64,000 nt of DNA from PALSA-188 sp050746185 (GCA_050746185.1 JBOGLA010000038.1:62001-126000), one strand, 5' to 3'; counted from the first letter of the stretch, positions 26,192 to 35,975 are shown. Notes: generated from the letters alone by a model not told the origin. Translations and numbers: made by a program.

Positions 26192-28054
26192 CTACTGGAG
26201 CGCGATTTTCAAATCGTGCTCATGCCCGTGCTTGTCGCAGGTGATCAGGAGTTTGTTCTCGCTGTTGGCGGCGAACTTTCCGGAGACGGCTTGGGACTGG
26301 TCGAATTGATCGGCTTCAGACTGCATTCTTACTTTGAGGCTATGGTCGCCGGCGGGAACCTTAACGCTAATTTTCTCGGTACCTTCGACCTTTTTGAATA
26401 AGAGAGCCCGTTTTTTGGACTCGCCGTAGAGTTTCTTCGAATAGAGCAGCTGGTTATCGAGCCATACTGAAGCATCAGCTTCGGCAAACTGATACTCGAT
26501 TTGTAAATCCAGAGTGGCCGTGGCAGGCGTTGGCGGAACGGTCGCTTTGACATTCTGAAGCGTGGCTGCCGCCGCAACCGGAGGCCCCAATTTCACGGGT
26601 GTAATCATGGCCGGAGGCGTCTGGGGAATCTCTTGCTCGGCGGCCTTCTCAACGGCTTTTGTCTTCGGCCTGGCGGCAGCTAATCTTGGCTTTGGGTGAT
26701 GCTGCTTCGGGCGGGCGGGCACGGCTTCGCCTTCGGCGGAGTGGTCCTGATTCGTATCCTTTAACAATGGCGGCATGGCGGCATCCGAGTTCGTTGCCTG
26801 GACGGGAGCCTGCGCCGTATTCGCGGGTTGAATCACGGAAGCTGGCTTTTCCGAATGGACAAGCTCAATCCCCACGAAAGCAATCGCCAACAAAAGTACG
26901 CTGGCGAAAGTTATAACGACTTCCTTCGGTAACTGCCGTAACTGGCTAACTGCGATTCCCGGCCGCCTGGCTGTGATTTTACTCAGCGCGGCGTTGACGG
27001 GCTTCAGAAGGCCCGAAAGGTTTGGACGCCTGAAGACCGGCGGCGCGACTGTTTGAGGTGGAGCAGCGAATCGCGGGGTTGCGGTAGCGGCCGGATTGGG
27101 TAGTGGTTTCGATGCAGTTGCCGGCGTCGGTGTCGGCGTTGGAATTCTGATCTTCGCCGTCATCTCCGGATTCGACACCGCGAGAAGGGAGGCGGCGGTT
27201 TGATTCATCAGTTCATGACGCTGGCGTAATTGTTCGATATCCTGCGCCATCTCGGCGCCGCTTTGATAACGCTGGCCAGGATCTTTGGCAATTGAACGTG
27301 AGACGAGGCGGTCGAGTTCTGAGGGGAATTCGGAGTCAAAGGTAGTGACCGGCAAGGGATCGCGATTTACAACTTTGAAACTAACGGTCGCGGCACTATT
27401 TCCCTGAAAGGGCCGGAAGCCGGTGAGCATGCTGTAAAGAATTACGCCCAGGGAAAATAAGTCGGATCGCGCGTCGGCGCTTTCTCCGCTCAACTGCTCG
27501 GGCGCCATATAGGCGGGACTTCCAAGGACCTGACCGGCAAGGGTCATTGATCCCTGATTCAGTTTTGCGATTCCGAAATCGGCGATTTTTGGATGGCCGT
27601 CGAGGGTGATAAGAATGTTGGCGGGCTTGATATCGCGGTGAACTACGCCCTGGGAATGAGCATAGTTCAGAGCCTCGGCGATTTCCTGGGTGATCTGGAG
27701 GGCGGGACCGAGGGGCAGCCGGCGGTTGTCGCCGACAAGAACCCGATTGAGCGGCTGGCCTGCGACGAATTCCATAACGATGTAGGGCTCTAGGGTTTCT
27801 GAATCTTCGCCCACGTCAAAAATAGTGACAATGCCCGGGTGCGAAAGGCGGCCGGCGGCGCGGGCTTCGAGAAAGAATCTCTCGCGAAATTCGGCTTCTT
27901 CTTCAGGTTCCTGGGTTTGCAGCGAAATCGTTTTGACGGCGACGAACCTGTCAATTTTAGGATCGTGCGCCTGATACACCAAGCCCATGGCGCCGCGTCC
28001 AATTTCGGCGTCTATCTGATACCGGCCTATGTGCGTACCAATCGCGTTTTTCAT
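26192..28054 (-). CDS. Hanks-type Ser/Thr protein kinase with C-terminal extracytoplasmic domain
   Basis: The 620-residue protein has a complete kinase domain (about 10-275): glycine loop IGRGAMGLVY, VAVK (Lys41), HRDIKPAN (Asp141) and DFG (159-161). A long Pro/Ala/Thr linker follows, then one membrane helix (378-398), a second linker and a beta-sandwich-like C-terminal region (about 520-620). It should phosphorylate Ser/Thr in the cytosol in response to something sensed outside. A PP2C phosphatase that could oppose it is encoded at 11104-11916. Confidence 0.93.
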   Translation of the reverse strand: MKNAIGTHIGRYQIDAEIGRGAMGLVYQAHDPKIDRFVAVKTISLQTQEPEEEAEFRERFFLEARAAGRLSHPGIVTIFDVGEDSETLEPYIVMEFVAGQPLNRVLVGDNRRLPLGPALQITQEIAEALNYAHSQGVVHRDIKPANILITLDGHPKIADFGIAKLNQGSMTLAGQVLGSPAYMAPEQLSGESADARSDLFSLGVILYSMLTGFRPFQGNSAATVSFKVVNRDPLPVTTFDSEFPSELDRLVSRSIAKDPGQRYQSGAEMAQDIEQLRQRHELMNQTAASLLAVSNPEMTAKIRIPTPTPTPATASKPLPNPAATATPRFAAPPQTVAPPVFRRPNLSGLLKPVNAALSKITARRPGIAVSQLRQLPKEVVITFASVLLLAIAFVGIELVHSEKPASVIQPANTAQAPVQATNSDAAMPPLLKDTNQDHSAEGEAVPARPKQHHPKPRLAAARPKTKAVEKAAEQEIPQTPPAMITPVKLGPPVAAAATLQNVKATVPPTPATATLDLQIEYQFAEADASVWLDNQLLYSKKLYGESKKRALLFKKVEGTEKISVKVPAGDHSLKVRMQSEADQFDQSQAVSGKFAANSENKLLITCDKHGHEHDLKIALQ

Positions 28055-28175
28055 GCAGGGGTTACCTTTGAAATGTTAGGACTTTTTGGCTGGAATTTCT
28101 GCATCGAACCTTACAATTGCTGATTACTGGGGTAACCATTTCAGAAGGTTGAGAGCCGGTGATTTGTCAGATTTG

Positions 28176-28934
28176 CTAGTCGGGCCGCCGCCGCAGGACG
28201 AGGTCGCCTTTGTGGGGAGGCAGAGCGAAGGGAAATTCGAAAACTTCGTCCGCTGAAGGCAGCCGGACCGGAACCCGCAGGATGAATTCCTCGTGCGATT
28301 TCCACTTGCCGATCCATTTGCTTTTGGTGCTGAAGAAAATCCAGCCGCCGGCGGTGGGATTGCCCGAATCCAGGGCAGCCGGCCGAAGGGTGTAAAGGGT
28401 CACAAATCCAACCAGATCCGTCATATCTTTCAAATGAGCCTGGAGCGATGATTCCAATTCCTGTTTCTTTTCCGGATGCCTGCGAACCTCGCGGGCAGTT
28501 TCATCGCTCAAGCTGTCAATATCGTTTTGAATTCGCGTTTCGAGTTCGTCGGGATCGAGCGCGGTGTTGACGACTTGGTAATGACTCAGGAATTCGAGTG
28601 CGATATGACCGGTGGTGAACTGGAAGGATTTTTGTCCGTTATAGCGGGCGTCCAGCCGGATCGCAAGTATGGGCAGAGGGCGGTGGTGGACTTTTTCGAG
28701 TTCCTGGGCGTCAATGGCCAGCGCGATCTCGAGCGGCCCATTGATCAAGTCATAAACATATTTTCCGTCAGCGGTGCGGAGATAACTCGAGCCGTTCGTG
28801 CCCGCGGTCCAGCGCACCACGGCAGGGGCGGGGGACTTTTGCGAGGCGACCGCGGCCGGAATAGAAATGGCAGCCAACGCCAGAAGCAAGATGGCACGCC
28901 AGGGGATCGCAATGTTCGTGGAGAGGAGCGACAT
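28176..28934 (-). CDS. Secreted protein of unknown function
   Basis: The better start is the ATG at 28934 (a TTG lies one codon earlier), giving 252 residues. A signal peptide (about 1-31) precedes a soluble region that is rich in charged residues in the middle (ETRIQNDIDSLSDETAREV). I do not recognise a family. It lies 92 bp after lon and 121 bp before the kinase on the same strand, with no clear operon link. Confidence 0.65.
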   Translation of the reverse strand: MSLLSTNIAIPWRAILLLALAAISIPAAVASQKSPAPAVVRWTAGTNGSSYLRTADGKYVYDLINGPLEIALAIDAQELEKVHHRPLPILAIRLDARYNGQKSFQFTTGHIALEFLSHYQVVNTALDPDELETRIQNDIDSLSDETAREVRRHPEKKQELESSLQAHLKDMTDLVGFVTLYTLRPAALDSGNPTAGGWIFFSTKSKWIGKWKSHEEFILRVPVRLPSADEVFEFPFALPPHKGDLVLRRRPD

Positions 28935-29029
28935 CAAGCTGAATTGTAGCGATCAGGAATGCGGTTGCGAAGCCCAAAGCCGAAGCGAAGAAGGTAGGCT
29001 GTGCGGAGCGAATGCGGGACTTAGACCGC

Positions 29030-31462
29030 CTACTGATGGGTTGCGGGGGCTGCGCCGGGGGACTCGAGGGGGGCGATGGGTTGCGCGCTCTCCACGCCGA
29101 CGGGGGGCAGGGGCATTTCGGGCAAGGGTTGCTCGAGAGCGACCGCGAGCACCTGATCCATGGTATCTACGAAGTGGAGCTTCATCGCAGTGCGAAGGTT
29201 CTCGGGAACTTCCGCAAGATCTTTTTCATTATCGCGGGGCAGGATTACTTCGAACAATCCCGCGCGATGGGCGGCGAGGAGCTTCTCTTTGAGTCCACCG
29301 ATGGGGAGGACTTTGCCGCGAAGGGTGATTTCGCCCGTCATTGCGAGATCGCGGCGGACGGGAATTTTGCTCAACGCGCTTGAGATGGCTGTGGCAATGG
29401 TGATGCCTGCGGACGGTCCATCTTTCGGGATGGCTCCTTCTGGAACGTGGACGTGAATATCAATGGTCCGGTAAAAATCGCGCATGAGGCCGAGGCGCGC
29501 GGCGCGCGAGCGGACATACGACATCGCAGCCTGAGCCGACTCCTGCATCACGTCGCCTAACTTGCCGGTGAGGGTCAGCTTCCCTTTGCCGTCCACGACG
29601 GTGGCTTCGGTGCTGAGGATGGAGCCGCCGACTTCGGTCCAGGCGAGACCGGTTACCAATCCAACTTCGCTTCTTTCGTGAGCGAGCGTGTCGCGGAACT
29701 TGATCACCCCGAGGAAGTCGTTCACGTTTTCCGCGGTAATTGAGATGTTATAACCCGCCCCTTCTTTGACCACCTTGCGCGCGACTTTGCGGCAGACGTT
29801 ACCGATTTCGCGTTCAAGATTGCGAACGCCGGCTTCGCGCGTATAGGAGCCAATTAAAGAGGTAAGGGCTTCAGTGCTGAATTTCACGTTCTTGTCGGTC
29901 AGTCCCGCCTGGGCCAGTTGCTTTTTGACCAGGAACTGCTTGGCAATTTCAACTTTTTCCTGCTCCGTGTATCCATGCAGGCGCAACACTTCCATGCGGT
30001 CTTGAAGGGCGGGCGGAATGGTGTGCAAGACGTTCGCGGTGGCTATGAAAAATACCTGCGACAGATCGTATTCGACGTCGAGGTAGTGATCCACGAACAT
30101 GAAGTTCTGCTCCGGATCCAAGACTTCGAGCAGGGCCGCGGAGGGATCGCCGCGAAAATCCATGCTCATTTTGTCCACTTCATCGAGCATGAAGACGGGA
30201 TTCTTGGTGCCGGCCTTCTTCATCATTTGAATGATTTGGCCGGGAAGCGCTCCGATATAGGTGCGGCGATGGCCACGAACCTCAGCTTCGTCGCGAACTC
30301 CGCCGAGAGACATGCGGACAAACTTACGTCCGGTGGCTTTGGCGATGGACATTCCGAGCGAAGTTTTGCCAACTCCGGGAGGTCCGACGAAGCATAGGAT
30401 CGAGCCCTTGGGATTTTTTACCAACTGGCGCACGGCGAGAAATTCAAGAATGCGCTCTTTGATTTTTTCGAGGCCGTAATGATCTTCGTTCAGAACTTTC
30501 TCGGCGCGGCTTATGTTGCGAATTTCTTTGGAGCGCTTCTTCCACGGAACGGCGAGAAGCCAGTCCAGATAATTGCGCGAAACCGTGGACTCGGCAGACA
30601 TAGGAGGCATGGCTTCGAGCTTCTTGAGCTCTTGCAGAGCCTTGTCCTTTACGTCCTTCGGCATGCCGGCGCCGTCAATCTTCTTTTTCAGCTCATCGAA
30701 TTCGCTTTTCTCGCCGCGACCTAACTCCTTCTGAATGGCCTTGATCTTTTCGTTAAGGTAATACTCTTTTTGGGCGCGCTCCATCTGGCGCTTGACTCGC
30801 GACTGAATCGTGCGATCCATGTTGAGTTTTTCGATTTCGATGTCGAGTACGTCGCCAATGCGGGTGAGGCGCTCGGAGGGATCGAAAATCTCGAGAAGCT
30901 CCTGCTTCTCCTCGATGGAAAGCTGAAGATTGGCGGCGATGGTGTCGGTGAGCTTCGCCGGATCTTCCATGCGGACGGCAGCGATCATGGTCTCGTAATT
31001 CAGGGACTGGCAGAGCTTGACGTATTGCTCGAAGAGGGCGGTGACGCGCTGCATGGCGGCTTCGATTTGAGGATTCGGCTCGATGGTGTATCGGGCAAGC
31101 CGGACGGAGGTTTGCATGTAGCCTTCGGTCTCGGTAATTTGCAGAATCTTGCCACGCTCGATGCCCTCGACCAAAACCTTGATGTTTCCGTCGGGGAGTT
31201 TCAGGCTTTGGACGATGTTGACGACGGTTCCGACCTGATAAATCTCGTTGGGCTTGGGTTCGTCCACGCTGGCGTCATGCTGAGTGGCCAGGAAAATCTT
31301 CTTATCCGAAGTGAGCGCCTCTTCGAGAGCCCGCACGCTGGATTCGCGGCCGACCACGAACGGGGTCATCATATGGGGAAAGATGACTACATCCCGAATG
31401 GGCATCATGGGAAGTTTTTTAGTTTCGAATTTTTCCTTGCCTGTGGTCACCTGGGCTCCCAA
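29030..31462 (-). CDS. lon: ATP-dependent Lon protease
   Basis: The 810-residue product has the N-terminal substrate-binding LON domain (PMMPIRDVVIFP near 18), an AAA+ module with Walker A GPPGVGKTSLG and Walker B MLDEVDKM, and a C-terminal protease domain with the Ser-Lys dyad Ser684 (KDGPSAG) and Lys727. It degrades misfolded and regulatory proteins in the cytosol. The start at 31462 is TTG; a GTG four codons in (31450) has the better GGGAG ribosome site. It is last in the tig-clpP-clpX-lon block. Confidence 0.97.
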   Translation of the reverse strand: MGAQVTTGKEKFETKKLPMMPIRDVVIFPHMMTPFVVGRESSVRALEEALTSDKKIFLATQHDASVDEPKPNEIYQVGTVVNIVQSLKLPDGNIKVLVEGIERGKILQITETEGYMQTSVRLARYTIEPNPQIEAAMQRVTALFEQYVKLCQSLNYETMIAAVRMEDPAKLTDTIAANLQLSIEEKQELLEIFDPSERLTRIGDVLDIEIEKLNMDRTIQSRVKRQMERAQKEYYLNEKIKAIQKELGRGEKSEFDELKKKIDGAGMPKDVKDKALQELKKLEAMPPMSAESTVSRNYLDWLLAVPWKKRSKEIRNISRAEKVLNEDHYGLEKIKERILEFLAVRQLVKNPKGSILCFVGPPGVGKTSLGMSIAKATGRKFVRMSLGGVRDEAEVRGHRRTYIGALPGQIIQMMKKAGTKNPVFMLDEVDKMSMDFRGDPSAALLEVLDPEQNFMFVDHYLDVEYDLSQVFFIATANVLHTIPPALQDRMEVLRLHGYTEQEKVEIAKQFLVKKQLAQAGLTDKNVKFSTEALTSLIGSYTREAGVRNLEREIGNVCRKVARKVVKEGAGYNISITAENVNDFLGVIKFRDTLAHERSEVGLVTGLAWTEVGGSILSTEATVVDGKGKLTLTGKLGDVMQESAQAAMSYVRSRAARLGLMRDFYRTIDIHVHVPEGAIPKDGPSAGITIATAISSALSKIPVRRDLAMTGEITLRGKVLPIGGLKEKLLAAHRAGLFEVILPRDNEKDLAEVPENLRTAMKLHFVDTMDQVLAVALEQPLPEMPLPPVGVESAQPIAPLESPGAAPATHQ

Positions 31463-31549
31463 AAATCGCTTCCGGCTTGTTAGTTAGTAAAAACGGCTCA
31501 ATTTAAACCAGTTGTCAGTTTATCGTTCTCAGTTCTCAGTCTTATTGTA

Positions 31550-32827
31550 CTACCCGGCCTTTTCCATCGTTGCCAGCGAGACATTACGTTTTTCTACCAT
31601 CTCGCGCGTGACCTCGAATTCTTTCACTTTCTTCTGGCTGGGTAAATGGTACATCAGGTCCAGCATGAGTTCCTCAAGAATCATGCGCAAGCCGCGAGCG
31701 CCGACTTTCCGCGCCATGGCCTGACGGGATATGGCGCGGAGCGCTTCCTCGCTGAACTTGAGGCGGACGTTCTCGAATTCAAAGAGTCTTTGGTACTGCT
31801 TTATGATGGCATTTTTGGGGCGGGTGAGTATCTCAATCAGCGCGAATTCATCTAAATCTTCAAGCACGCCAAGAACCGGCAAACGGCCGACAAATTCCGG
31901 AATCAATCCAAATTTGATCAGGTCCTCGGGTTGGGCGTCGCTTAAAAGTTCGAAAGTTTGCTTCCGATCCACAACGACTTCGTCTTTTGCAGCTTGCTCT
32001 TCGGTTTTAAAACCCAGGGCTTTTTTCCCGGCGCGGCGGGCGATGATTTTGTCGAGTCCCACGAAGGCACCGCCGCAGATGAAAAGAATGTTGGTCGTGT
32101 CAACGGGAGTGAATTCCTGGTGGGGATGCTTGCGTCCGCCCTGGGGTGGAACGTTGGCGATGGTGCCTTCGAGAATTTTCAACAGCGCCTGCTGCACGCC
32201 TTCACCGGAAACGTCGCGAGTGATGGAAGGGTTCTCGTCTTTGCGGCCGATCTTGTCAACTTCATCAATGTAGATAATTCCGGTCTGGGCGCGGCCTACG
32301 TCGCCGTCGGCGGCCTGCAAAAGTTTGAGGATGATATTTTCGACGTCTTCGCCGACGTATCCAGCTTCGGTTAAGGTGGTGGCATCCACGATGGCGAAGG
32401 GAACGTCGAGCATGCGCGCCAGGGTTTGAGCCAGCAGAGTCTTGCCCGTGCCGGTCGGCCCGATGAGCATGATGTTGGATTTGGAGAGTTCAATGCCGTC
32501 GCCGGTGCGCTGGCGATTCATGAAAATGCGCTTGTAGTGATTGTAGACCGCGACCGCGAGCTTCTTTTTGGTTTGCTCCTGGCCGATGACATATTCGTCA
32601 AGGAAGGTTTTCACTTCCTGCGGCTTGGGAAGCTGGTTCGGGGCGGATGCGGGAGGAGTGGCGGTGCGGTCATCTTCCAATATGGAATTGCAGACAGCAA
32701 CACACTCATCGCAAATGTAGGCTCGCGGATAATCGCTGGGGGACGATATCAACTTGGCCACGGCGTCCTGAGACTTGTGGCAGAACGAGCATCGTAAAAT
32801 TTCTTCGGTGCCGGTCTTATTCTTCAC
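31550..32827 (-). CDS. clpX: ClpX, ATPase subunit of the ClpXP protease
   Basis: The 425-residue protein has the N-terminal zinc-binding domain (Cys13, Cys16, Cys39, Cys42), Walker A GPTGTGKT (123-130), Walker B IIYIDEVDKI and the sensor/pore features of ClpX. It unfolds tagged substrates and feeds them into ClpP. The start is GTG, preceded by AAAGGAG. It lies 98 bp after clpP in the usual order. Confidence 0.97.
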   Translation of the reverse strand: MKNKTGTEEILRCSFCHKSQDAVAKLISSPSDYPRAYICDECVAVCNSILEDDRTATPPASAPNQLPKPQEVKTFLDEYVIGQEQTKKKLAVAVYNHYKRIFMNRQRTGDGIELSKSNIMLIGPTGTGKTLLAQTLARMLDVPFAIVDATTLTEAGYVGEDVENIILKLLQAADGDVGRAQTGIIYIDEVDKIGRKDENPSITRDVSGEGVQQALLKILEGTIANVPPQGGRKHPHQEFTPVDTTNILFICGGAFVGLDKIIARRAGKKALGFKTEEQAAKDEVVVDRKQTFELLSDAQPEDLIKFGLIPEFVGRLPVLGVLEDLDEFALIEILTRPKNAIIKQYQRLFEFENVRLKFSEEALRAISRQAMARKVGARGLRMILEELMLDLMYHLPSQKKVKEFEVTREMVEKRNVSLATMEKAG

Positions 32828-32925
32828 TCGGTGTTGCTCCTTTGGTGGTGACGGTCCCCAATTTTGTTTGTGGATCAGGCGTTGCGAGCTACGTCTCTAC
32901 GCGTGTTCGTTGCTGGATCATACAT

Positions 32926-33534
32926 TTATCTCGTCTTATAAATGATATCGTCTATGATTCCGTATTCCTTTGACTGCTGCGCGTTCATAATGAAGTCGCG
33001 CTCGACGTCTTTTTCGACTTTTTCGAGCTTTTGCCCGGTGTGTTTAGCCAGTAACTCATTAGTAATTTCGCGCATGCGGAGAATTTCCCGCGCGTGGATG
33101 TCAATATCCGTCGCCTGACCTGAGAGCCCTCCCATGGAAGGCTGGTGGATCAGGATGCGCGAATTGGGCAGAGCGAGGCGCTTCTTGGGTTCTCCGGCAG
33201 CCAAAAGGAGCGCCGCCATACTGGCCGCCTGGCCAATGCAGATGGTAGTTACATCGTTTTTGACGTATTGCATGGTGTCGTAAATCGCCATTCCCGCGGT
33301 GATGGAACCACCGGGAGAATTCACGTACAACTGAATGTCTTTTTCGGGATCCTCCTGGGCAAGGAAAAGCATTTGGGCGATGACCAGGTTGGCGATATTG
33401 TCATCAATCGGCGTGCCGATAAAAATGATGTTGTCGCGCAGCAACCGGGAATAAATATCGTAGGCGCGTTCACCCCGTCCGGTCTGCTCGATGACCATGG
33501 GCACAAGCATCATTTGAGGATCTTTTGCGTTCAC
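32926..33534 (-). CDS. clpP: ClpP, proteolytic subunit of the ClpXP protease
   Basis: The 202-residue protein matches the usual ClpP length, with catalytic Ser105 in GQAASMAA, His130 in RILIHQP and an Asp near 180. It assembles into two stacked heptamers that degrade unfolded chains delivered by ClpX. The start is GTG with AGGAG upstream. A short propeptide may be removed. It sits between tig and clpX, 56 bp after tig. Confidence 0.97.
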   Translation of the reverse strand: MNAKDPQMMLVPMVIEQTGRGERAYDIYSRLLRDNIIFIGTPIDDNIANLVIAQMLFLAQEDPEKDIQLYVNSPGGSITAGMAIYDTMQYVKNDVTTICIGQAASMAALLLAAGEPKKRLALPNSRILIHQPSMGGLSGQATDIDIHAREILRMREITNELLAKHTGQKLEKVEKDVERDFIMNAQQSKEYGIIDDIIYKTR

Positions 33535-33590
33535 TCTTCACACTCCTGCCCTGTTAACTCGGGGCTCCTGGGGGGATCAAAAGCGTCCGC

Positions 33591-34865
33591 TCATGCGGAC
33601 TGACGGTACAGAAAATCGAGGGTCTTTTCGTGGCGGATTCTATTCCGGATTCTATCCAGCGCTCCATCTCGTGTCAAACGAGCGCGGATAGCTTCCGCTG
33701 TCTGTTTTGACTGTTCCGCCAGCGATTGAACCTCGCGGTCAATTTCTTCGTCGCCAACTTCAATTTTTTCCTCGTCCGCAACTTTTTCGAGAAGCAGCGA
33801 AGCCTTCACTTCCTGCAAAGCCTGATCGCGTTGGCCGGCTCGCATGCGATTGAAATCCATTTTCTTAAGATCCTCGGCCTTCATGCCCTGCGCTGAGAGA
33901 GCCCGCAACCCACGCTCAAGCCGTACGTCAATCTGCTGTTCTACCAGCGCTTCGGGAACCTCGAATTCATTGCGTTTGACGAGTTCCGAGAGTAATTTGT
34001 CTTTGGATTCACGTTCCGCGGCGTGCTTGCGCTCTGCTTCCATGCCTTCTCGGACGCGTTGGCGGACTTCATCGAGCGTGGTGAATTCTCCAAGCTCTTT
34101 GGCAAACGCGTCATTCAATTCTGGAACACTCTTCTGTTTCACGCCCTGAACCTTTACGGTGTAGATGAATTGCTTTCCGGCGAGACGCTTGTCGGGCGCG
34201 TCATCGGGATAATTCACATCAAACGTTCGCTCTTCACCGGATGAAGCACCCCGCAGGTTCTCGGTAAACTCGGGCATAGTGTTCTTGCCGCCAATTTCCA
34301 CCAGAATGTCATCCATATGGACTGGCTTCGAGCCGTCGCTTTCGTCCTTTGGCTTGCCGTCGAGGGACACCTGGGCGTACTCTCCATCGGCCAGGGGACG
34401 GCCTTCGATGGAAGTGTAAGTCGCACGCTGCTCGCGAATGTCGTCGAGGGACTGCTCAACTTCTTCGCTGGAAACAGAAATTTCCGGCTTCTCCGCTCGC
34501 AGATCTTTGTAGTTTTCGACTTTGATTTCGGGCATGACCTCGAAGCTGGCCTTGAACCTCAAGGGCTCATTGTCATGCAAGTGCAGGTCGGTTACGCGAG
34601 GCTGGGAAACTGGAACGAGGCCCAGTTTGGTGGTTTCCTTGCGGAAAAACTTGGGAATAAGCGCGTCTACGACGTCGTTTTGGATATCCCTGGAGAAGCG
34701 CTGGCGGATGACGGACACCGGAACATGTCCCTTGCGGAAACCCGGGATGCGGGCGACTTTCTGATATTTTCCGATCAGGGTTTCGGTTTCGCGCGCAACT
34801 TCTTCGGCGGAAATTTCGATCTCAATTTCGCGCTTCGTGCTGCTGGAAGTTTCCGTGGGGCTCAC
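33591..34865 (-). CDS. tig: Trigger factor, ribosome-associated chaperone
   Basis: The 424-residue protein has the ribosome-binding domain with signature GFRKGHVP (about 42-49), a PPIase FKBP-like domain (about 160-245, LRGASSGEERTFDVNYPDD in part) and a helical C-terminal chaperone domain. The start is GTG at 34865; an ATG two bases upstream is out of frame and runs straight into TGA. It leads the block with clpP, clpX and lon, linking folding to degradation. Confidence 0.95.
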   Translation of the reverse strand: MSPTETSSSTKREIEIEISAEEVARETETLIGKYQKVARIPGFRKGHVPVSVIRQRFSRDIQNDVVDALIPKFFRKETTKLGLVPVSQPRVTDLHLHDNEPLRFKASFEVMPEIKVENYKDLRAEKPEISVSSEEVEQSLDDIREQRATYTSIEGRPLADGEYAQVSLDGKPKDESDGSKPVHMDDILVEIGGKNTMPEFTENLRGASSGEERTFDVNYPDDAPDKRLAGKQFIYTVKVQGVKQKSVPELNDAFAKELGEFTTLDEVRQRVREGMEAERKHAAERESKDKLLSELVKRNEFEVPEALVEQQIDVRLERGLRALSAQGMKAEDLKKMDFNRMRAGQRDQALQEVKASLLLEKVADEEKIEVGDEEIDREVQSLAEQSKQTAEAIRARLTRDGALDRIRNRIRHEKTLDFLYRQSA

Positions 34866-34934
34866 ATTCTTGAGTGTAAGGACATGAGGGGATTACCGTC
34901 AAACGCGGCGGAGTACCTTTAGTCACTACGGCGG

Positions 34935-35339
34935 TCAGATGACCTTATCTGGGAATACGAAGGTGGTTCTGGCAAAGTCTGAGGCCAGAGTTTCATCGCG
35001 GTAATACTTCTTAAGGATGTTCTCTTTCCAATTTAACAGGTCGGCGTTTTCGTTTGCGAATTGAGGCCACAACGGTTGACTTCCTCCACGGGCTATGCGT
35101 TCGCGGATCAGAAACAGAAAGGCCCAGGTGATGGTCTCGTTATAACGTTCGGGCTTGCCCTTGGCGGCGGCGAATCTTGCCAGCGAAATGGAGAATCGCC
35201 GGAGAGCGTCCACCGCAGGATATCGGCGCAGGTATAAGAAAGCCATTCTCACATGATCGGCGTGATGGAAAGACTCATTCGAGAGATCAGCGCCTTCGAA
35301 ACTCGCGATGAATTCGTCGTCACTCATGTCTGGAGTCAT
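34935..35339 (-). CDS. Uncharacterised small protein with HxxH-type conserved motifs
   Basis: The 134-residue soluble protein has FHHADHVRMAFLYLRRYP near 23-40 and ERYNETITWAFLFLI near 64-78. I recall similar motifs in an uncharacterised bacterial family, but no function is known to me. His and Glu in these motifs could bind metal. GGAAGG lies 8 bp before the ATG at 35339. It overlaps the upstream ribbon-helix-helix-like gene by 20 bp, so the two are co-expressed, which resembles toxin-antitoxin gene pairs. Confidence 0.7.
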   Translation of the reverse strand: MTPDMSDDEFIASFEGADLSNESFHHADHVRMAFLYLRRYPAVDALRRFSISLARFAAAKGKPERYNETITWAFLFLIRERIARGGSQPLWPQFANENADLLNWKENILKKYYRDETLASDFARTTFVFPDKVI

Positions 35340-35601
35340 GTCTGGGACCTTCCGTGAGGAGATGGCTTGCTCGAGAGTCCAAATCGAAACCGTAAAACTT
35401 TTTTAATTCCTTGATGCGTTGCAGGCTTTCCTTATTAAAAGGCGATTTGCCGTCGAATGCATGGAGGACAATGCCCTCCAAAAGGTCGCCGAGAGACATG
35501 TCGTGAAAGTCAGCGAAGGCGCGCAGGACTTTTAGAAGGCGTTTTTCCATGCGCACGCCGGTCTGCACACGTTCGACCGGATGTTTATTGTTTGTTGGCA
35601 T
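35320..35601 (-). CDS. Small ribbon-helix-helix-like protein, candidate regulator
   Basis: The start at 35601 gives 93 residues (MPTNNKHPVERVQTGVRMEK); a longer frame back to 35814 runs through operator-like DNA. The middle (VRMEKRLLKVLRAFADFHDMSLGDLLEGIVLHA) has the strand-helix-helix pattern of small RHH DNA-binding proteins or antitoxins. It overlaps the following gene by 20 bp. An operator-like site lies about 60 bp upstream, so autoregulation is a fair guess. The family assignment is tentative. Confidence 0.6.
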   Translation of the reverse strand: MPTNNKHPVERVQTGVRMEKRLLKVLRAFADFHDMSLGDLLEGIVLHAFDGKSPFNKESLQRIKELKKFYGFDLDSRASHLLTEGPRHDSRHE

Positions 35602-35656
35602 TGATGCGGGGCGAGGGCGCCCGTCACTCCATCGAAATGATGCTCCAGACTGCAAT

Positions 35657-35678
35657 GTACCATGGTACCACAGTACCA
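35657..35678. promoter_or_regulatory. Three half-site operator before the RHH-like gene
   Basis: GTACCA occurs at 35657-35662, inverted as TGGTAC at 35663-35668 and direct again at 35673-35678. The first two make the palindrome GTACCATGGTAC, and the last two an inverted repeat with a 4-base spacer. Such iterated half-sites are typical of RHH repressors that bind co-operatively. Confidence 0.5.
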
Positions 35679-35750
35679 CGCGCTTTTCTGCCGGCACATG
35701 TTTACAAGCGCGAGTAATTAGTTCGATTTCCACTATCGGTTTTTTGGTTC

Positions 35751-35975
35751 TCACTTGAGAAGGCGCGCAGGGCGAACTGAAATCGCGTCCTGGCGGAGTA
35801 GTTTTGTGTACCACGCCAGTGCGTCGAATGGGCCGAGGAAGTCGAAGAAGGGCCGTGGAATCAATGGTGGCGAGACAAGTCGTACGAAGGCCACCGGAAT
35901 CATTGGACGCCTCAACTTCTCGCGGTTGATGATTAGGCAGATTATTCGCTCTGATAAATAATTTGAATTGGACAT
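35751..35975 (-). CDS. Doubtful small reading frame, 74 residues
   Basis: This frame starts at an ATG at 35975 and ends with a stretch rich in aromatic residues (PRPFFDFLGPFDALAWYTK). Codon choice in its second half looks coding-like, but there is no ribosome site or recognisable family. It could be a gene remnant. It lies in the otherwise empty gap 35602-36100 upstream of the RHH-like gene. Confidence 0.2.
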   Translation of the reverse strand: MSNSNYLSERIICLIINREKLRRPMIPVAFVRLVSPPLIPRPFFDFLGPFDALAWYTKLLRQDAISVRPARLLK

